Shown here one piece after another: positions 35,103 to 46,806 of a DNA stretch of 64,000 nucleotides. The stretch covers positions 6,716,982 to 6,780,981 of the forward strand of contig NC_045134.1 in assembly GCF_007655135.1 (NCBI RefSeq). Reading direction: 5' to 3'. The translations under genes and the position numbers were made by a program. This DNA is from Punica granatum (Eukaryota > Streptophyta > Magnoliopsida > Myrtales > Lythraceae). The notes under the pieces were generated by a model, which was given only the letters and a program-made list of their open reading frames with translations, was not told the origin of the DNA and searched no databases. Numbering within the stretch: position 1 is the first letter of the stretch; each line of letters begins with the position of its first letter.

Positions 35103-36038
35103 TTACAATACTTTTAGAAAATTGAATTAGATCTTTTTAAATTTGATATTAATTTTTAACAGGAAGGATTTCGTTTTAATTTTAAAAAGATATTCTATGT
35201 TAAGAATCCAAATTTCTTCTTCTTTTAATATTTGTTTTATATTTTTAAAAGATATTTTTCTAATTTTCGGATATTATGTTGTTGATTTTTTATTTTCGAA
35301 ATTATTTTAATAAAAATAAATTTAAAAGATATCTTATCAAAAAATCTGATTTTTTTTAAATTTTTTGATTTTTAAATTTTTATAATCTATATAACATGAT
35401 GTATTACAAATAAATGTGAAGATTTTATTATTTTCTATTATAAAATTATCAATAAAATAGTCCGAAAAAATCTTTTATTCTATAGATAGAGGCAAATGGT
35501 GTGTGTGTATATATATAGATATCTTTTGGGCTTGATTCTAGCAGGTAAAAAAAACCAAAACTACATATATATAGAGACAGAGATATAGATAGAGACAGCT
35601 TGTGTGTGTGTGTGTAGACACACTGAAATAGATCAAAGCCCTAAAACTTTTATATAATCTAATATATTCCAAAATGATTTACTAAAAAACCTTTGAAAAT
35701 TGAATCTTACAATATTTTTAGAAAATCAAATTACATCTTTTTAAATTTGATATTAATTTTTAATAGGAAGGATTTTGTTTTTAATTTTTAAAAGATATTC
35801 TATGTTAAAAATCTGATTTTCTTTGTCTTTAATATTTGTTTTATATTTTTAAAATATATTTTTCTAATTTTCTGATATTATATTGTTGATATTTTTATTT
35901 TTGGAATTATTTTAATAAAAAATAATTTTTAAAGATATCTCATAAAAAAAGATCTGATTTCTTGATTTCTTAAATTTTTATAATATATAATCTATATAAC
36001 AGAATGTATTACAAATAAATGATAATATTTTATTATAT
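35103..36038. repeat. 335-bp direct duplication separated by about 270 bp
   Basis: Copy 1 is at about 35103-35438 and copy 2 at about 35707-36038. Both run from TTACAATA through TTTAAATTTGATATTAATTT and AAAGATATTCTATGTTAA to AATGTATTACAAATAAATG-type blocks, in the same order. The spacer contains (TG)n, GATA-like and TAGACACAC sequence. They could be LTRs of an unknown element or a local duplication. No primer-binding site is visible. Confidence 0.75.
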
Positions 36039-37450
36039 GTATAGAAGATATTATTTAATAATATTAAATTATTAAAAATATATAAATATAAATAAGTATA
36101 TATTAGTACATATTCATACATAATATAATATATTAATGTATAGGTATGTGGACAACTTTTGGTGTGTGTATATAGTAAGAAAATGTATATATGAATTATA
36201 TATTTTATAGATATATATATATATATATATATTGTTAAAAACAAATTAGATAATATATTTTATATATATATATATATATATGAATCATATTTTCTATTCA
36301 AAAAATAAATCAGATAAAAATGAAGATAAATCATATTATATTTTATCTAGATTATGTATAATAGTTATAAATAGGAATTATTGTATGCATAAATTGGTAC
36401 TATTCGGATACGTCTACGACTACACGCAAGCTCTAAAAACATGTCTCTCCGTAGATTTAATTGAGTTGATTAAATTTATACAAACATAAAGTTGTGCTTT
36501 GATTTTCTTCTATCTTTTTTATCGAAAATTTTCATATTGTTATTCTTTTTATCTAATTTTTTATTTTTCTTTTGTCTTATATTTATTTTTTAAGATCGAT
36601 TATGTGAGTTTCATCTCTCAAAAGGTATTGTTACCCTATATGTTCTCAGAAAGTAAATTCATCTGCTATTAAATGTGAATGTTGTTTTTTGGAAAGCTAG
36701 TTGTGGAGTCCGTTGCATTATGAAGTTTTCGAAGTAGAGAAAATATTTCATCAAGAATTTGAAAAAAAAAAATTAGGAGGAGAATATACATATTGTTTGG
36801 GATAACAAATAATTCATATTTTGTAAAGCTAAAAAATAATCTCTGGGTTCTCAATTTTGTACATGTGTTCTATTAAAAATTTCACTAGATCGGCGAGTAC
36901 GGAACACAAATCAGCCGGCTATTATGCAACTGATTGATTTGTCAGTAATTTTTGGGCTATCCTTAGACAAATGTCAAATTGGTATCGACACAATGAAATT
37001 TACTAAAATCTATATTATGTTTTATAGCAGTTGAAGGGAGAGTGGTTGGCGAAAATTGTCATATGTCATAGCAACCATGTATCATATATCATCACCATCC
37101 ATAATTTATTATGGGAATAATAATATTATATATTCGTAAATAATTATGCCTTTTTTTAATGTTTTATGGTGGGATAGTAAATTGATTAGAAATCACGTTG
37201 CTGGTTATTGAACTTATACAAAAGATGATACGTGATCATTGGAATTATCGAATAAGATATTGGATTCTTGAGTGCCGATAGTTATCTGGATTTAGTTGCA
37301 CTCTGCAGGTACCAAAGATTGCAAATTATAGAGAACATGTGAAGGAGAAATTAATTAGTCACAAAATGCATGGCTAAGGACTCGGTCCAAGGGACTTGGG
37401 ATTAAGAGAGTTATGTTGGGAATTTTTTTTTCTTGTGTTTGTATTAGGTG
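36039..37450. other. Gene-free AT-rich tract
   Basis: TA microsatellites occur at about 36211-36232 and 36262-36282. No gene or known repeat is seen. Confidence 0.55.
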
Positions 37451-37537
37451 TCTTATAATTAACAATTATGTCACTTTTAGAAGTTGGCATTGCCTATTCA
37501 TTGCAAGTTATCCATTTCTCTTATAATTAACAATTAT
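37451..37537. repeat. 19-bp direct repeat at the gypsy breakpoint
   Basis: TCTTATAATTAACAATTAT is at 37451-37469 and again at 37519-37537, ending one base before the first recognisable gypsy codon. It looks like templated filler made during repair. Confidence 0.7.
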
Positions 37538-37538
37538 A

Positions 37539-38592
37539 CATGAAGGGAGCTGTGGACCCCACATGAGCGGCCTCATGCTCACCAAGAAACTCATGTGCCT
37601 AGGTTACTTTTGGTCCACCATGGAGGCCGACTGCGCCAAACACGTTAGACACTGCCACTTGTGCCAGGTCTATGCCGATCAGATCAAAACACCCCCCCAA
37701 TGAGCTACGCCCGATGGCGGCCCCGTGGCCCTTTTCAATGTGGGGCATTGACGTGATCGGCCCTATCAATCCCAAAGCATCCAATGGACACATGTTCATT
37801 TTGGTGGCAATTGACTACTTCACCAAGTGGATCGAGGCCATAACGCTCGCTTCGGTCACCGCAAATGCCGTGGCACGTTTCCTTAAGCGCGACATCATCG
37901 CCCGATACGGAGTCCCCGAAACAATCATCACCGACAATGCCAAGAACCTGAACAACAGGATTATCGATGAGCTTTGTGAGCGATTCAAAATGCACCACCG
38001 CAATTCCACACCATACCGTCCCCAAATGAACGGTGCGGTGGAGGCTGCGAACAAAAACATCAAGAGGATCATCGAGAAAATGACGGTGACCTATAAGGAT
38101 TGGCACGAGATGCTCCCTTTTGCGCTCTTGGCATATCGAACGTCCATCCGCACTTCAATCGGGGCAACTCTGTACTCCCTAGTCTACGGCATGGAAGCAG
38201 TCCTCCCAATCGAAGTGGAGATTCCCTCCATGAGGGTCCTCGCCGAGTCCAAGCTCGAAGAAGCAGAATGGGCGAAGCAGCGCTACGAGCAGCTCAATCT
38301 CATTGACGAGAAACGGCTAACAGCGCTCTGCCACGGTCAATGCTACCAACAAAGAATGGCTCGAGCGTTCAATGCAAGGGTTCGCCACCACGAATTCCGC
38401 CCCGGTGATCTCGTCCTACGAAAGGTCTTGCACATCACACCTGACTCTCGGGGCAAGTTTGCATACAAGTATGATGGACCTTTCGTCGTTAGGGAAGTCT
38501 TCTCCGGAGGGGCAATTATCCTAAGCGATATGGACGGGACCGAAAACGCACTCCCGGTCAATGCCGATGCCCTTAAGAAGTACTACCCTTAA
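37539..38592 (+). pseudogene. Ty3/gypsy integrase, C-terminal part of pol
   Basis: The zinc-binding H2C2 part is at 37539-37668 (HEGSCGPHMSG, then CHLCQVYAD) in one frame, and the catalytic core and C-terminus at 37672-38592 in the next. The shift falls in a C homopolymer (about 37690-37697), where one extra base would explain it. The core keeps its three acidic residues in GIDVIGP, TDNAKNLNN and GAVEAANK. Past the core, RPGDLVLRKV and GPFVVREVF are the usual C-terminal DNA-binding motifs, and the frame ends naturally at KKYYP. There are no other stops, so decay is recent or slight. The upstream part of pol is absent. Confidence 0.9.
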
Positions 38593-38784
38593 TGGCCTCT
38601 TTGTCATCCGGCGGTTTCTTTGTGTTCTCGGAGGTTTCAAGCTACCCCCCAGGCCCTTATCTTCCTCTGTCTTCCTTCGGGCTCTGTGCCGTTTCACCTC
38701 ACCACATTTTCTATTTGTCACGCACGTGCCCTATCCACTCGATCCTTCTCATCTAAGGATACTTCAGAGAGAAAAATAATAATT

Positions 38785-39085
38785 TTCCCGCTAGGTCGAA
38801 AACCTCCTTGAGGCGGCCTAGGCAAAAGTTAGGGAACGAGAGGCACGACTTAAAATCCCGCAAAGGGGAGTCGTGGCAAAAGGAGAGCGCAAATCAATTT
38901 CTCGCTAGGCTGAAAACCCGCAAAGGGCTGTCTAGGCAAAAGTTAGAGGAACCGAGAGGTGCGATCGGACCCGAACAGGGGCGATCGTAGCAAAAGGTGA
39001 GCACTCATGTGAGAAAAGTCAAATAAAATACCCCTCTAGGTCGTTACTCATCCTACGGCCTAGGCAAAAATTAGGGGCAATTGTC
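38785..39085 (+). repeat. Tandem repeats of about 110-130 bp downstream of gypsy pol
   Basis: Three diverged units carry GCTAGG.TGAAAAC (or TCTAGGTCGTT), CTAGGCAAAA.TTAG and GTGGCAAAAGG/GTAGCAAAAGGTGAGC blocks. They lie in the non-coding zone between pol and the minisatellite. Confidence 0.75.
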
Positions 39086-39764
39086 GGCTTGACCATGAAA
39101 GAACAGCGGCACTTCGCGTGAAGCTACAGCTAGTAGTGGTTCGGCAGTCCTCGACGCAAGCAAACTCTCTTCGACTCTCCAGGCTCGAGACATGCCTCGA
39201 AATGGGGTCAAATCGTCGTATCCTTAATTTGGAGGATCCTAAAGATCCCTCCTTTTACCTTTACTCAAAACTCTGCGGGCCATGCCCCACCTTGTAAAAA
39301 GCCTTTCTTTTAGTCAAGTACATGTCACATTCGGGGACATGGCCGCCCCTCAAATGGCCACTGTGTCCAAATCCCTGAAGCATCGCTACATGGATTTCCT
39401 TTGCACATCGTAATTCCAGCGGTATTGCGTGACTGACAACGACCGTTAGCCGCTATTCCTTGTGTGCAGGTGTGAGCATTCGGATCCTGAAAGGTGTTTC
39501 TTCCTGACGGACTCATGTCTGCCTTATGCGACAAGACGAAATCCCAATCCGAGCAGATGACCCTCAAGGAGACACACAACGCCCAATCCTACGACAAGCG
39601 ACGAACAACGCTTGCCACGGCACCGTCATAAGCACAATATGAACTCGAATTCAACGGATCATAGCCTTCGCCCTCCGGCGCCCTGCGTCGTCCCCCGACA
39701 TTAGTCATTGCTTCTACATTCCATCTTTACCGCTTCTCGGACTTCGCGTCCAGGACTTCGTGTC
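39086..39764 (+). other. Non-coding 3' region of the gypsy element
   Basis: GC-richer internal element sequence with no ORF that can be supported. Confidence 0.5.
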
Positions 39765-40745
39765 CATCTTCACTGCTTTTCGGACTCCGTGTCCATCTTT
39801 ACAGCTTTTCGGACTCCGTGTCCAGGACTCCGTGTCCATCTTTACAACTTTTCGAACTCCGTGTCCATCTTTACTGGTTTTCGGACTCCGCGTCCAGGAC
39901 TCCGCGTCCGTCTTTACTCCTTTTCGGACTCCGCGTCCAGGACTCCGCGTCCGTCTTTATTGCTTTTCGGACTCCGCGTCCAGGACTCCGCGTCCGTCTT
40001 TACTGCTTTTCGGACTCCGCGTCCAGGACTCCGCGTCCGTCTTTACTGCTTTTCGGACTCCGCGTCCAGGACTCCGCGTCCGTCTTTACTGCTTTTCGGA
40101 CTCCGCGTCCAGGACTCCGCGTCCGTCTTTACTGCTTTTCGGACTCCGCGTCCAGGACTCCGCGTCCGTCTTTACTGCTTTTCGGACTCCGCGTCCGTCT
40201 TTACTGCTTTTCGGACTCCGCGTCCAGGACTCCGCGTCCGTCTTTACTGCTTTTCGGACTCCGCGTCCCTCTTTACTACTTTTCGGACTCCGCGTCCAGG
40301 ACTCCGCGTCCCTCTTTACTGCTTTTCAGACTCCGCGTCCATCTTTACTGCTTTTCGAACTCCGCGTCCAGGACTCCGTGTCAATCTTTACTGCTTTTCG
40401 GACTCCGCGTCCAGGACTCCGTGTCCATCTTTACAGCTTTTCGGACTCCGCTTCCAGGACTCCGTGTCCAGGTTTACTGCTTTTCGGACTCCGTGTCCAG
40501 GACTCCGTGTCCACCTTTACTGCTTTTCGGACTGCTCGTCCAGGACTTCGTGTCCATCTTTACTGTTTTTCGGACTCCGTGTCCAGGACTTTGTGTCCAC
40601 CTTTACTGCTTTTCGGACTCCGCGTCCAGGACTTCGTGTCCATTTTTACTGCTTTCCAAAATTCCTGTTCACTTTTACTGCTTTCCGGACTTCGTGTCTG
40701 CCTTTATCGCTTTTAGGACTTCGTGTTCACATTTATTGCTTTACG
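39765..40745 (+). repeat. 43-bp minisatellite inside the gypsy element
   Basis: About 25 units are built from GGACTCCGCGTCC (usually twice per unit) and TCTTTACTGCTTTTC. Full units are 43 bp and shorter ones of about 29 bp lack one GGACTCCGCGTCC-plus-CA block. The centre (about 39890-40330) is nearly uniform with CGCGTCCGT, while the edges carry CGTGTCCAT variants, as expected if the array grows from the middle. No unit contains a stop in any forward frame, so three overlapping ORFs of 318-440 codons result. Codon structure and context argue that none is a real gene. Confidence 0.92.
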
Positions 40746-40965
40746 AACTTTTATTGCTTTACGAACTTTATCCCTGCATTTGCTTTTTCGAGTTACAAAT
40801 TCACACCGTATCATTTCCTTGTCATGACTCATTTGTCTTTTTCCTCCCACAAACAGGTACGTTGCATCTGGGAGAATGGCCAGGTGGTCGTCAAGACCGA
40901 ACGGGTGCTTCTCATAATCTTTGGCTGCACCCTCTATCCGAGCACGCAACCAAAGAGGGGCAAGC

Positions 40966-43900
40966 TATCAGCACCCAATTTTGGTCCACCGGCTTCAGAG
41001 GGGCAAAATCGTCGTTTTTGCCGCCCGTGAGGGAAGTATTTCCGATTAATTACCCGAGTATTCACGACTTTTCGGAGATAGCACGTTTTCCTAATCTAGC
41101 ACCAATTTTATGATTTTTCAAAATAATACCATTTGAGACGTTTTCGAATTTCGCGTACATCGACGTCAATTTTCAAAATCCGAGACAAATTCGAGATTGA
41201 AAATAATTTTATCGCATAATATCGACCGGCGAATTTTCCGGAGCGTGATGGCGGTCTCGAATTATTTTTCCGACGTCCGATCCAGAAGACGAGATTTTAA
41301 ATTTGTACGCGCGTCGATTTTGAAATTCGAAAAAAAAAAAATTTCAAAAGCCGGTCAGAAGTCAGACTGCTGACTTCTGACCGTGGCTTTCCCTTTTTCT
41401 TACTTTTCATTTTCCCAGCCTTCGTCCTTCTTCTTCTTCTTCTTCTTCTTCTTCTTCTTCTGACTTCTTCCGTTTCTTTTCTTTTTATTTTCCGATAATG
41501 GCAGCTCCCTGCGGCGCCGCTCCTCTGCCCGAGACCGACTCGTCTTGTCACTGTCCTCTCAGCTACGTTCTTCCTCTGCACACGTTAACTCCGACTCGCA
41601 CGGCAACGACCGGAACCGGCTCGGCCCCTCCTCGAAAACCCGCGGCTCTCTTTCTCTCGCTCGCTCTCCCTCTCTCTCTCGATTCCGGAACAAAACCGGC
41701 AGCTCACGAAAAAAATCGAGGGGACTCAGACACGAAAAAAATTTTCCCACAGCTCACGCTCTCCCTCAGCTCACCCGGATTTTTCCCCGACAGCTCACCC
41801 ACGGCCGAAACCTCCAGCTCCTAGCCGAACCCGCAACTCCCCCAGCTCACCCGGGAACCCCCAGCTCGAAGTACCCGAAACCCCGCTGCCCCTCAGCTCG
41901 CCCGATCCTCCCAAAAACCCCAGCTCACTCATTCTCATCCCGGCTTTCCCTTAGCTCCAGACCGGTCCGCCTACTCCCGGAGCTCGACTCCCCGAGACTC
42001 CCTCAGCTCGACCGCACACCCGAATTTCTCCCGGCTCTCTCGCCTCCCTCTGTGTTTTTTGGCTAACCGGGTCGTCTCATTTTTTTTCGGGTTGAACAGA
42101 AGGCCGAGACCAGCAACCTAGACAGCACCAGGCGGCCCAGCCCGGTCCTCCAGCGGCCCAGCCCGTTTCAGCAGAGCCCAGTCCGGCCCGGTCCGCCCCC
42201 CATCAGTCTGAATCCCATCGGCCCAATAGTCGGTCCGACCCACTCGGCCCAATTTGGTCCAGTCCACCCCACCGGATCTCGGCCCGACCCAACTCTTCCG
42301 GCAATTTTCTTTTTTTATTTTTTATTTTACAGATTCACCCCCAATCTCCCGAACTAGGTAAATTCCCAACTTAGTGGCATGTTTAGGACTCCGCTTTTGA
42401 ATATTAATGCTTACTTGGATGAATATGATGCGAAATGAATATTATTGGGCTGTGCGGGTGATCGGATTTGTCTCAAACTCGATTTTACGAACTTTCCGTT
42501 TGTCTCATTTCAATACAGAGGACGCATTTTTATTTTTCGGATCTGCCCTGAATTTTAAAATTATTTCCAGTCAAGTCCCGGTCATTTTAATATCTTCAAA
42601 TCAGTCCCTGAACTTTTCGAAAATTTTAAATCAGTCCCTGAACTTTTCGGAATCTCCAGATCAGTCCTGAACTTTTCGGAATTTTTAAATCAGTCCCTAA
42701 ACTTTTTGCAATTTTCAAATCAGTCCCTGATTTTTTTTTCGGAATTTTCACATTAGTCCCTGAACTTTTCGAATTTTCACATCAGTCCCTGAGCTTTTCG
42801 GTATTTGCAGATCAGTCCTTTAACTTTTCGAAATTTTCAAATCAGTCCTGAACATTTTCCAAAGACATCCAGCCCTTTCCTACTTGGATCACCGACCGAC
42901 AGCGTGTGTGCCATGTTTAAATATTTTATTCTTGTAATTATATGTATACGGCATGACAACGTATGTGCTTTGCATGATTTTCCGCTTTCCATGAATCGGT
43001 GTCGTTTTATCGATTTCGTTGATATCGTGTTTGCGTGTATGTTTGTATGTGTTTATCATGATCATGGCGGCACCGGTTATGTAAATTTGTACGTTCGCCG
43101 TGCTTGATGTGGTGATATGCTCTTGATCCGTGCTTAAAATGCTTTATCGTTTAAATCGAAACCTCACATGAATCGGGTTAATCATGCAAACTCGACCTAA
43201 AATTAATTTTTAAATCCTAAGGCGATCGGGAATTAGGATTCGCATCGGACGGTCCATCAATGATCGGCTCGACGGTCCATACTCGAATATTTAGAGCATT
43301 TGGCAAAACATTAATTAATTTAATTAATAATTTCACTAACGGGGTAATTGGACGTTCACACGATTAATTAATTCACTTGGCCCTAATAATTTTGTACGAA
43401 TTGGTAATAAACCGGTAACACGCGTCGATAGGTTGCAAACATGCGTTGGTGCCCTTCTCAAAACTTGCAAATTTTATAAAACTCGAGACACGTAGTTCGA
43501 TGTGACATGGATGTCTAGGAAGGACTTGTGGGTCTTTACTCGAGGCCTCACCTGATTTCAGGAAACTCAGGTCGGGACGTGGAAGTTCTTCTTAGATCAC
43601 TTCCGGAAAGATTAACCGATCTTTTGGTTTTTCTGGGGTTCTTGACAACCCTGGAAGGTCCAAGGGATCGGTTAGCGCCGGTCACAGGCCGAGGCGGCCC
43701 GTACCGCGTAATCTCTTTTCCGAAAATAATTTCCGCATCTAGGGCAAAACCGTCTATTTGCAACTTAGCGACACTCCTAGGGTTAGAATAATAGAAACAC
43801 TACGATATCAGGGTAGGGATGGGCTACCTGTCTAGGCGCAGCTTCATCTGCATAGCCCGCTCTATCCGATCGATGAGTTTTTGTTATTCTAGCATAGTCT

Positions 43901-44992
43901 CGAGTAGTTAGTCCGGGTGAATTGGCTCAAAATACAAATACCGGATTAATTATATACTTGGTTAAGACAAAAATGGGCAATAGCGGGATAGCATTAGGTT
44001 CTAGGACTCACGAGTGGAATCCATATTCGGTAATAACTTGTAACAACCGTAGTGTCATAACATAGAATAATCCTAAAAGCAATCCACAAACACAAGATTT
44101 GACAATAGACGTCACGTACGTTAAGTCCTCAAAAAATAATGCCAAATGCAAAATACCCTCCCGAGGCGATCCTTGATCGATTCGCACCTTGTACCCACTT
44201 TGTTTGTTTTAGGGTAGGATTTGTATGCCAAGATACCCCGGTTAATAACTGGTTAATTCACGTAAATTCGGCAATAACAAAACCCCATTGTTTGTTGTAT
44301 TTATGTCCGCTTGTTAACATTCTTGCACTTGTTTGTTATGCGGATCGAGCCCGATCCTTTAGGGCACGATTCATAGGGGGTCCAACACCCCAATCGTAGA
44401 TCACGGGTCCAATTCCCCTAACACTGAGCGCGCATCTTAATTTCAATTTCGGTCTTTTCAAACCACACGGTGAGCACGAGTGGAATAATAACAGAACGCG
44501 ATTTGACCGGGATTCAGTTGTTGTAATTTGTATTTTATTTATTTGAGAGGACAATGTAAGGACTTATGTTATACGCTTATTCATGTAAGAATCCCGGTCG
44601 GAGAGCGGACGGTCGGAGTGTTTCTTCGAAATTTACGGTGTCAAAACGCGTAAGATGAGCGGAACTTAATTAAGCGGTAATTAAATAAAAATGGCAAGCC
44701 TAGACAAGTTAGAGTACCGATAGGGCATGCGAGATATAGGCTCGCATGTAACAGAACCCCCGAATTCGGAATCTCGGGTTTCGCAGACCATATGCCTTAG
44801 CAATTAGGTGTACCCCGTACTCCTAGACCCGGGTAACTTGCCGGCCCTCGACCTTTCGGGTCGTAAAATGGCAAGTGGCGACTCCTTCTCACGTGCGTCC
44901 GACGCGCGTCCCCGGGAAGGTGGACACTCCCAAGCCGCGTTGCATAGGCGCGCGCACGCGTGCCCCGACGAGATGAAATTCGGGTGCGCACA
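40966..44992 (+). repeat. 3' LTR of the gypsy element, about 4.0 kb
   Basis: It begins after the polypurine tract with TATCAGCACCCAATTTTGG (TG start mutated to TA) and ends AATTCGGGTGCGCACA, both characteristic of plant Tat-type LTRs. It contains a (TTC)n run (about 41428-41462), a C-rich stretch with repeated CAGCTC motifs (41750-42030), GGCCCAG-rich DNA (42120-42300) and a 30-bp-class tandem array. ORFs inside have no domains. No target duplication can be tested because the 5' end is lost. Confidence 0.72.
42600..42855 (+). repeat. About 30-bp tandem repeats within the gypsy LTR
   Basis: Eight to nine units follow the pattern TCAGTCCCTGAACTTTTCGG plus an A/T-rich tail. Confidence 0.88.
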
Positions 44993-46330
44993 CTTATTTC
45001 ACCCTCATCCTTTTTCTATGCATTATGATTGAGAGATATCTTCAATGTTTTTTGTGCTTATATCGAAATATCCAAGGTTGGATTCAAGTAACAATAACCA
45101 ATGAATACGATGACAAATTATTTTGGCAATCTGATTTGAAAATCACATAAATTATGATATTCGAGAGAAGTAATTATAGTGGTATGATATCAACAAGTTT
45201 GTGTAAGGTGAAGTTTTCCAATTTTGCTTCTGCCTTAGGCCTGCAAGTCATTAAGTGAGTTTTTAACTCTTAGTTATATTAAATGAGTGTTTCTTTAGTT
45301 TATTTTTCCTGAATAATTACTAGATGTGTATTGAAACATCTTGATGCAAATATTTTTTCCGTGAGATTTTCTTTTTTCTTCTTGACATGAATTTGGTAGA
45401 AAGTATTAAAACCATATTCGCAATATCAAAGTATAAAAGTTCATCAAAATCATAATTCGATCTAAAGTAGTGAACCAAAATTAATAAAATTATAACAATT
45501 AGAAAATCAAAATTATGAGTTGCATTATAATCGATTTTTTTTATATTCTTATAATTTAATTTGTATTTTCTTACTTCACGTTGTGAGATAGTATTAAGAA
45601 AAAAAATTCCTCCCAAGTAAAAAAAAAGAAGAAAAAGTTCCGTTATTAGTTGGCTAATTTTTTTTTCCGGTAGAAAGTAATTTACTACTTTGAAAATTAA
45701 ACTTTCCAATTTTCGTTTAAGCCTGGATAATCATATTATCAACAGTTCTTAATCGGCATTTGTCTCGTATGAAAGTGGACAAAATATGACAACGGAAGCA
45801 TCTTTTTCAGTGTAATGTCGGTGGTGTTCATACAGCTCATACAATAATGTTGTACATTTTTTTTTCAAAAAGTTATTTTATTTAATTTTTTGAGTGACAA
45901 TATTCTTATTACTCTTCTCTTCTCTTTTCCTATTTTCAGACAAATTTTGAAGAATTTGGCACAATTAAATATTTTACTGCTTTTATTTTTTTTTCCATGG
46001 CCCTTTTATTCCCCTATTTTTGGATATCCTTCGGGTTTTCTTGATTTCAGTTAAAAGGGAGCCCACATGTCACACAATTATAGAAATGTATATGATCATA
46101 CTATGATTAAAGAAACCTGATATAGTCATATTATAAGCATAACAAAACAACAGCTTTTGCCTTTATAAAGAAAAAAATCGATAAAAATCATGAAATACCA
46201 AAAAAAAAAATTATACTTGATGAAAACTTCCTAAAAAAAATTTATCTATAAACCACGATGTGTGACTAAGTGGCTCCTCTGGCAATGATTTGAATATTAC
46301 TGGAAATGTACCATTTGTGTATATATCTAA
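44993..46330. other. Gene-free AT-rich tract
   Basis: A 129-codon minus-strand ORF at 45320-45709 is rich in Ile, Leu, Phe and Lys with no known motif. I treat it as chance. Confidence 0.5.
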
Positions 46331-46331
46331 A

Positions 46332-46428
46332 ATTATTACCACTAGAGTAATATTTTTTCTTATACTTTGTACCATAATCATTATTACCACTAGAGGAATA
46401 TTATTTCTTATATTTTGTACCATAATCA
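46332..46428. repeat. Two-unit 48-bp tandem repeat
   Basis: TTATTACCACTAGAG starts at 46333 and 46381, and the rest of the unit (TTTTGTACCATAATCA) repeats with few changes. Confidence 0.8.
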
Positions 46429-46499
46429 GTAATTTTTTAAATACTACTTCTTTTATATGGAGTGATAATTTTTTTCTGTGTGAATCATAATATTCAAAA

Positions 46500-46655
46500 G
46501 TTTAAGTAGGTTTCGACTAATTCAGTTGAGTCAAGTCGGCCTACTAGGAATAAAACTCTTCCGGTTTGAATTTCCTGTATTAACAAGGACTCAAATTCGA
46601 AATCTTATTTAAGCGGAACAAGCGTCGAACCGTTGAAACCAACCAACGTCGGCTA
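46500..46655 (-). repeat. Third SINE copy, same family as at 10170
   Basis: The minus strand shows GGTTGGTTTCAACGGTTCGA (A-box region), TTGTTCCGCTTAAATAAG and a B-box-like GAATTTGAGTCC, in the same order as in the 10.2-kb copy. A flanking duplication was not found. Confidence 0.68.
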
Positions 46656-46774
46656 TGGACCGACAATTATGTTACATCATATATATATATATATATATTA
46701 TATATGGAAATGCCTGACGTTTGGCATTTTTTTTTTGGTTCTGCTGGCCGCTAGTAAAGCAAAATATCTAGACG

Positions 46775-46806
<32 letters not shown>

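Larger units (their letters stand above)
37539..44992 (+). mobile_element. Ty3/gypsy retrotransposon, Tat-like, 5'-truncated
   Basis: Only the 3' part remains: the end of pol (integrase), a long non-coding region with two tandem-repeat zones, a polypurine tract (AAAGAGGGGCAAG, 40952-40964) and a 3' LTR of about 4.0 kb. gag, protease, RT and the 5' LTR are missing. Integrase in the WGIDVIGP style and tandem repeats between pol and the LTR are features of the Tat/Ogre group. Lineage assignment is from those features only. G+C is clearly higher than in the flanking DNA. Confidence 0.88.

Noticed and set aside
39708..41113. Three forward ORFs of 318-440 codons
   Set aside because: All are generated by the 43-bp minisatellite, are open in every frame at once and have no coding-like conservation.
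41498..42066. Pro/Ser-rich ORFs of 108 and 173 codons
   Set aside because: They lie in the C-rich, CAGCTC-repeated part of the gypsy LTR and match no protein family.
45320..45709. 129-codon minus-strand ORF
   Set aside because: Extreme Ile/Leu/Phe/Lys bias from AT-rich DNA, no motif, no splice or promoter context.
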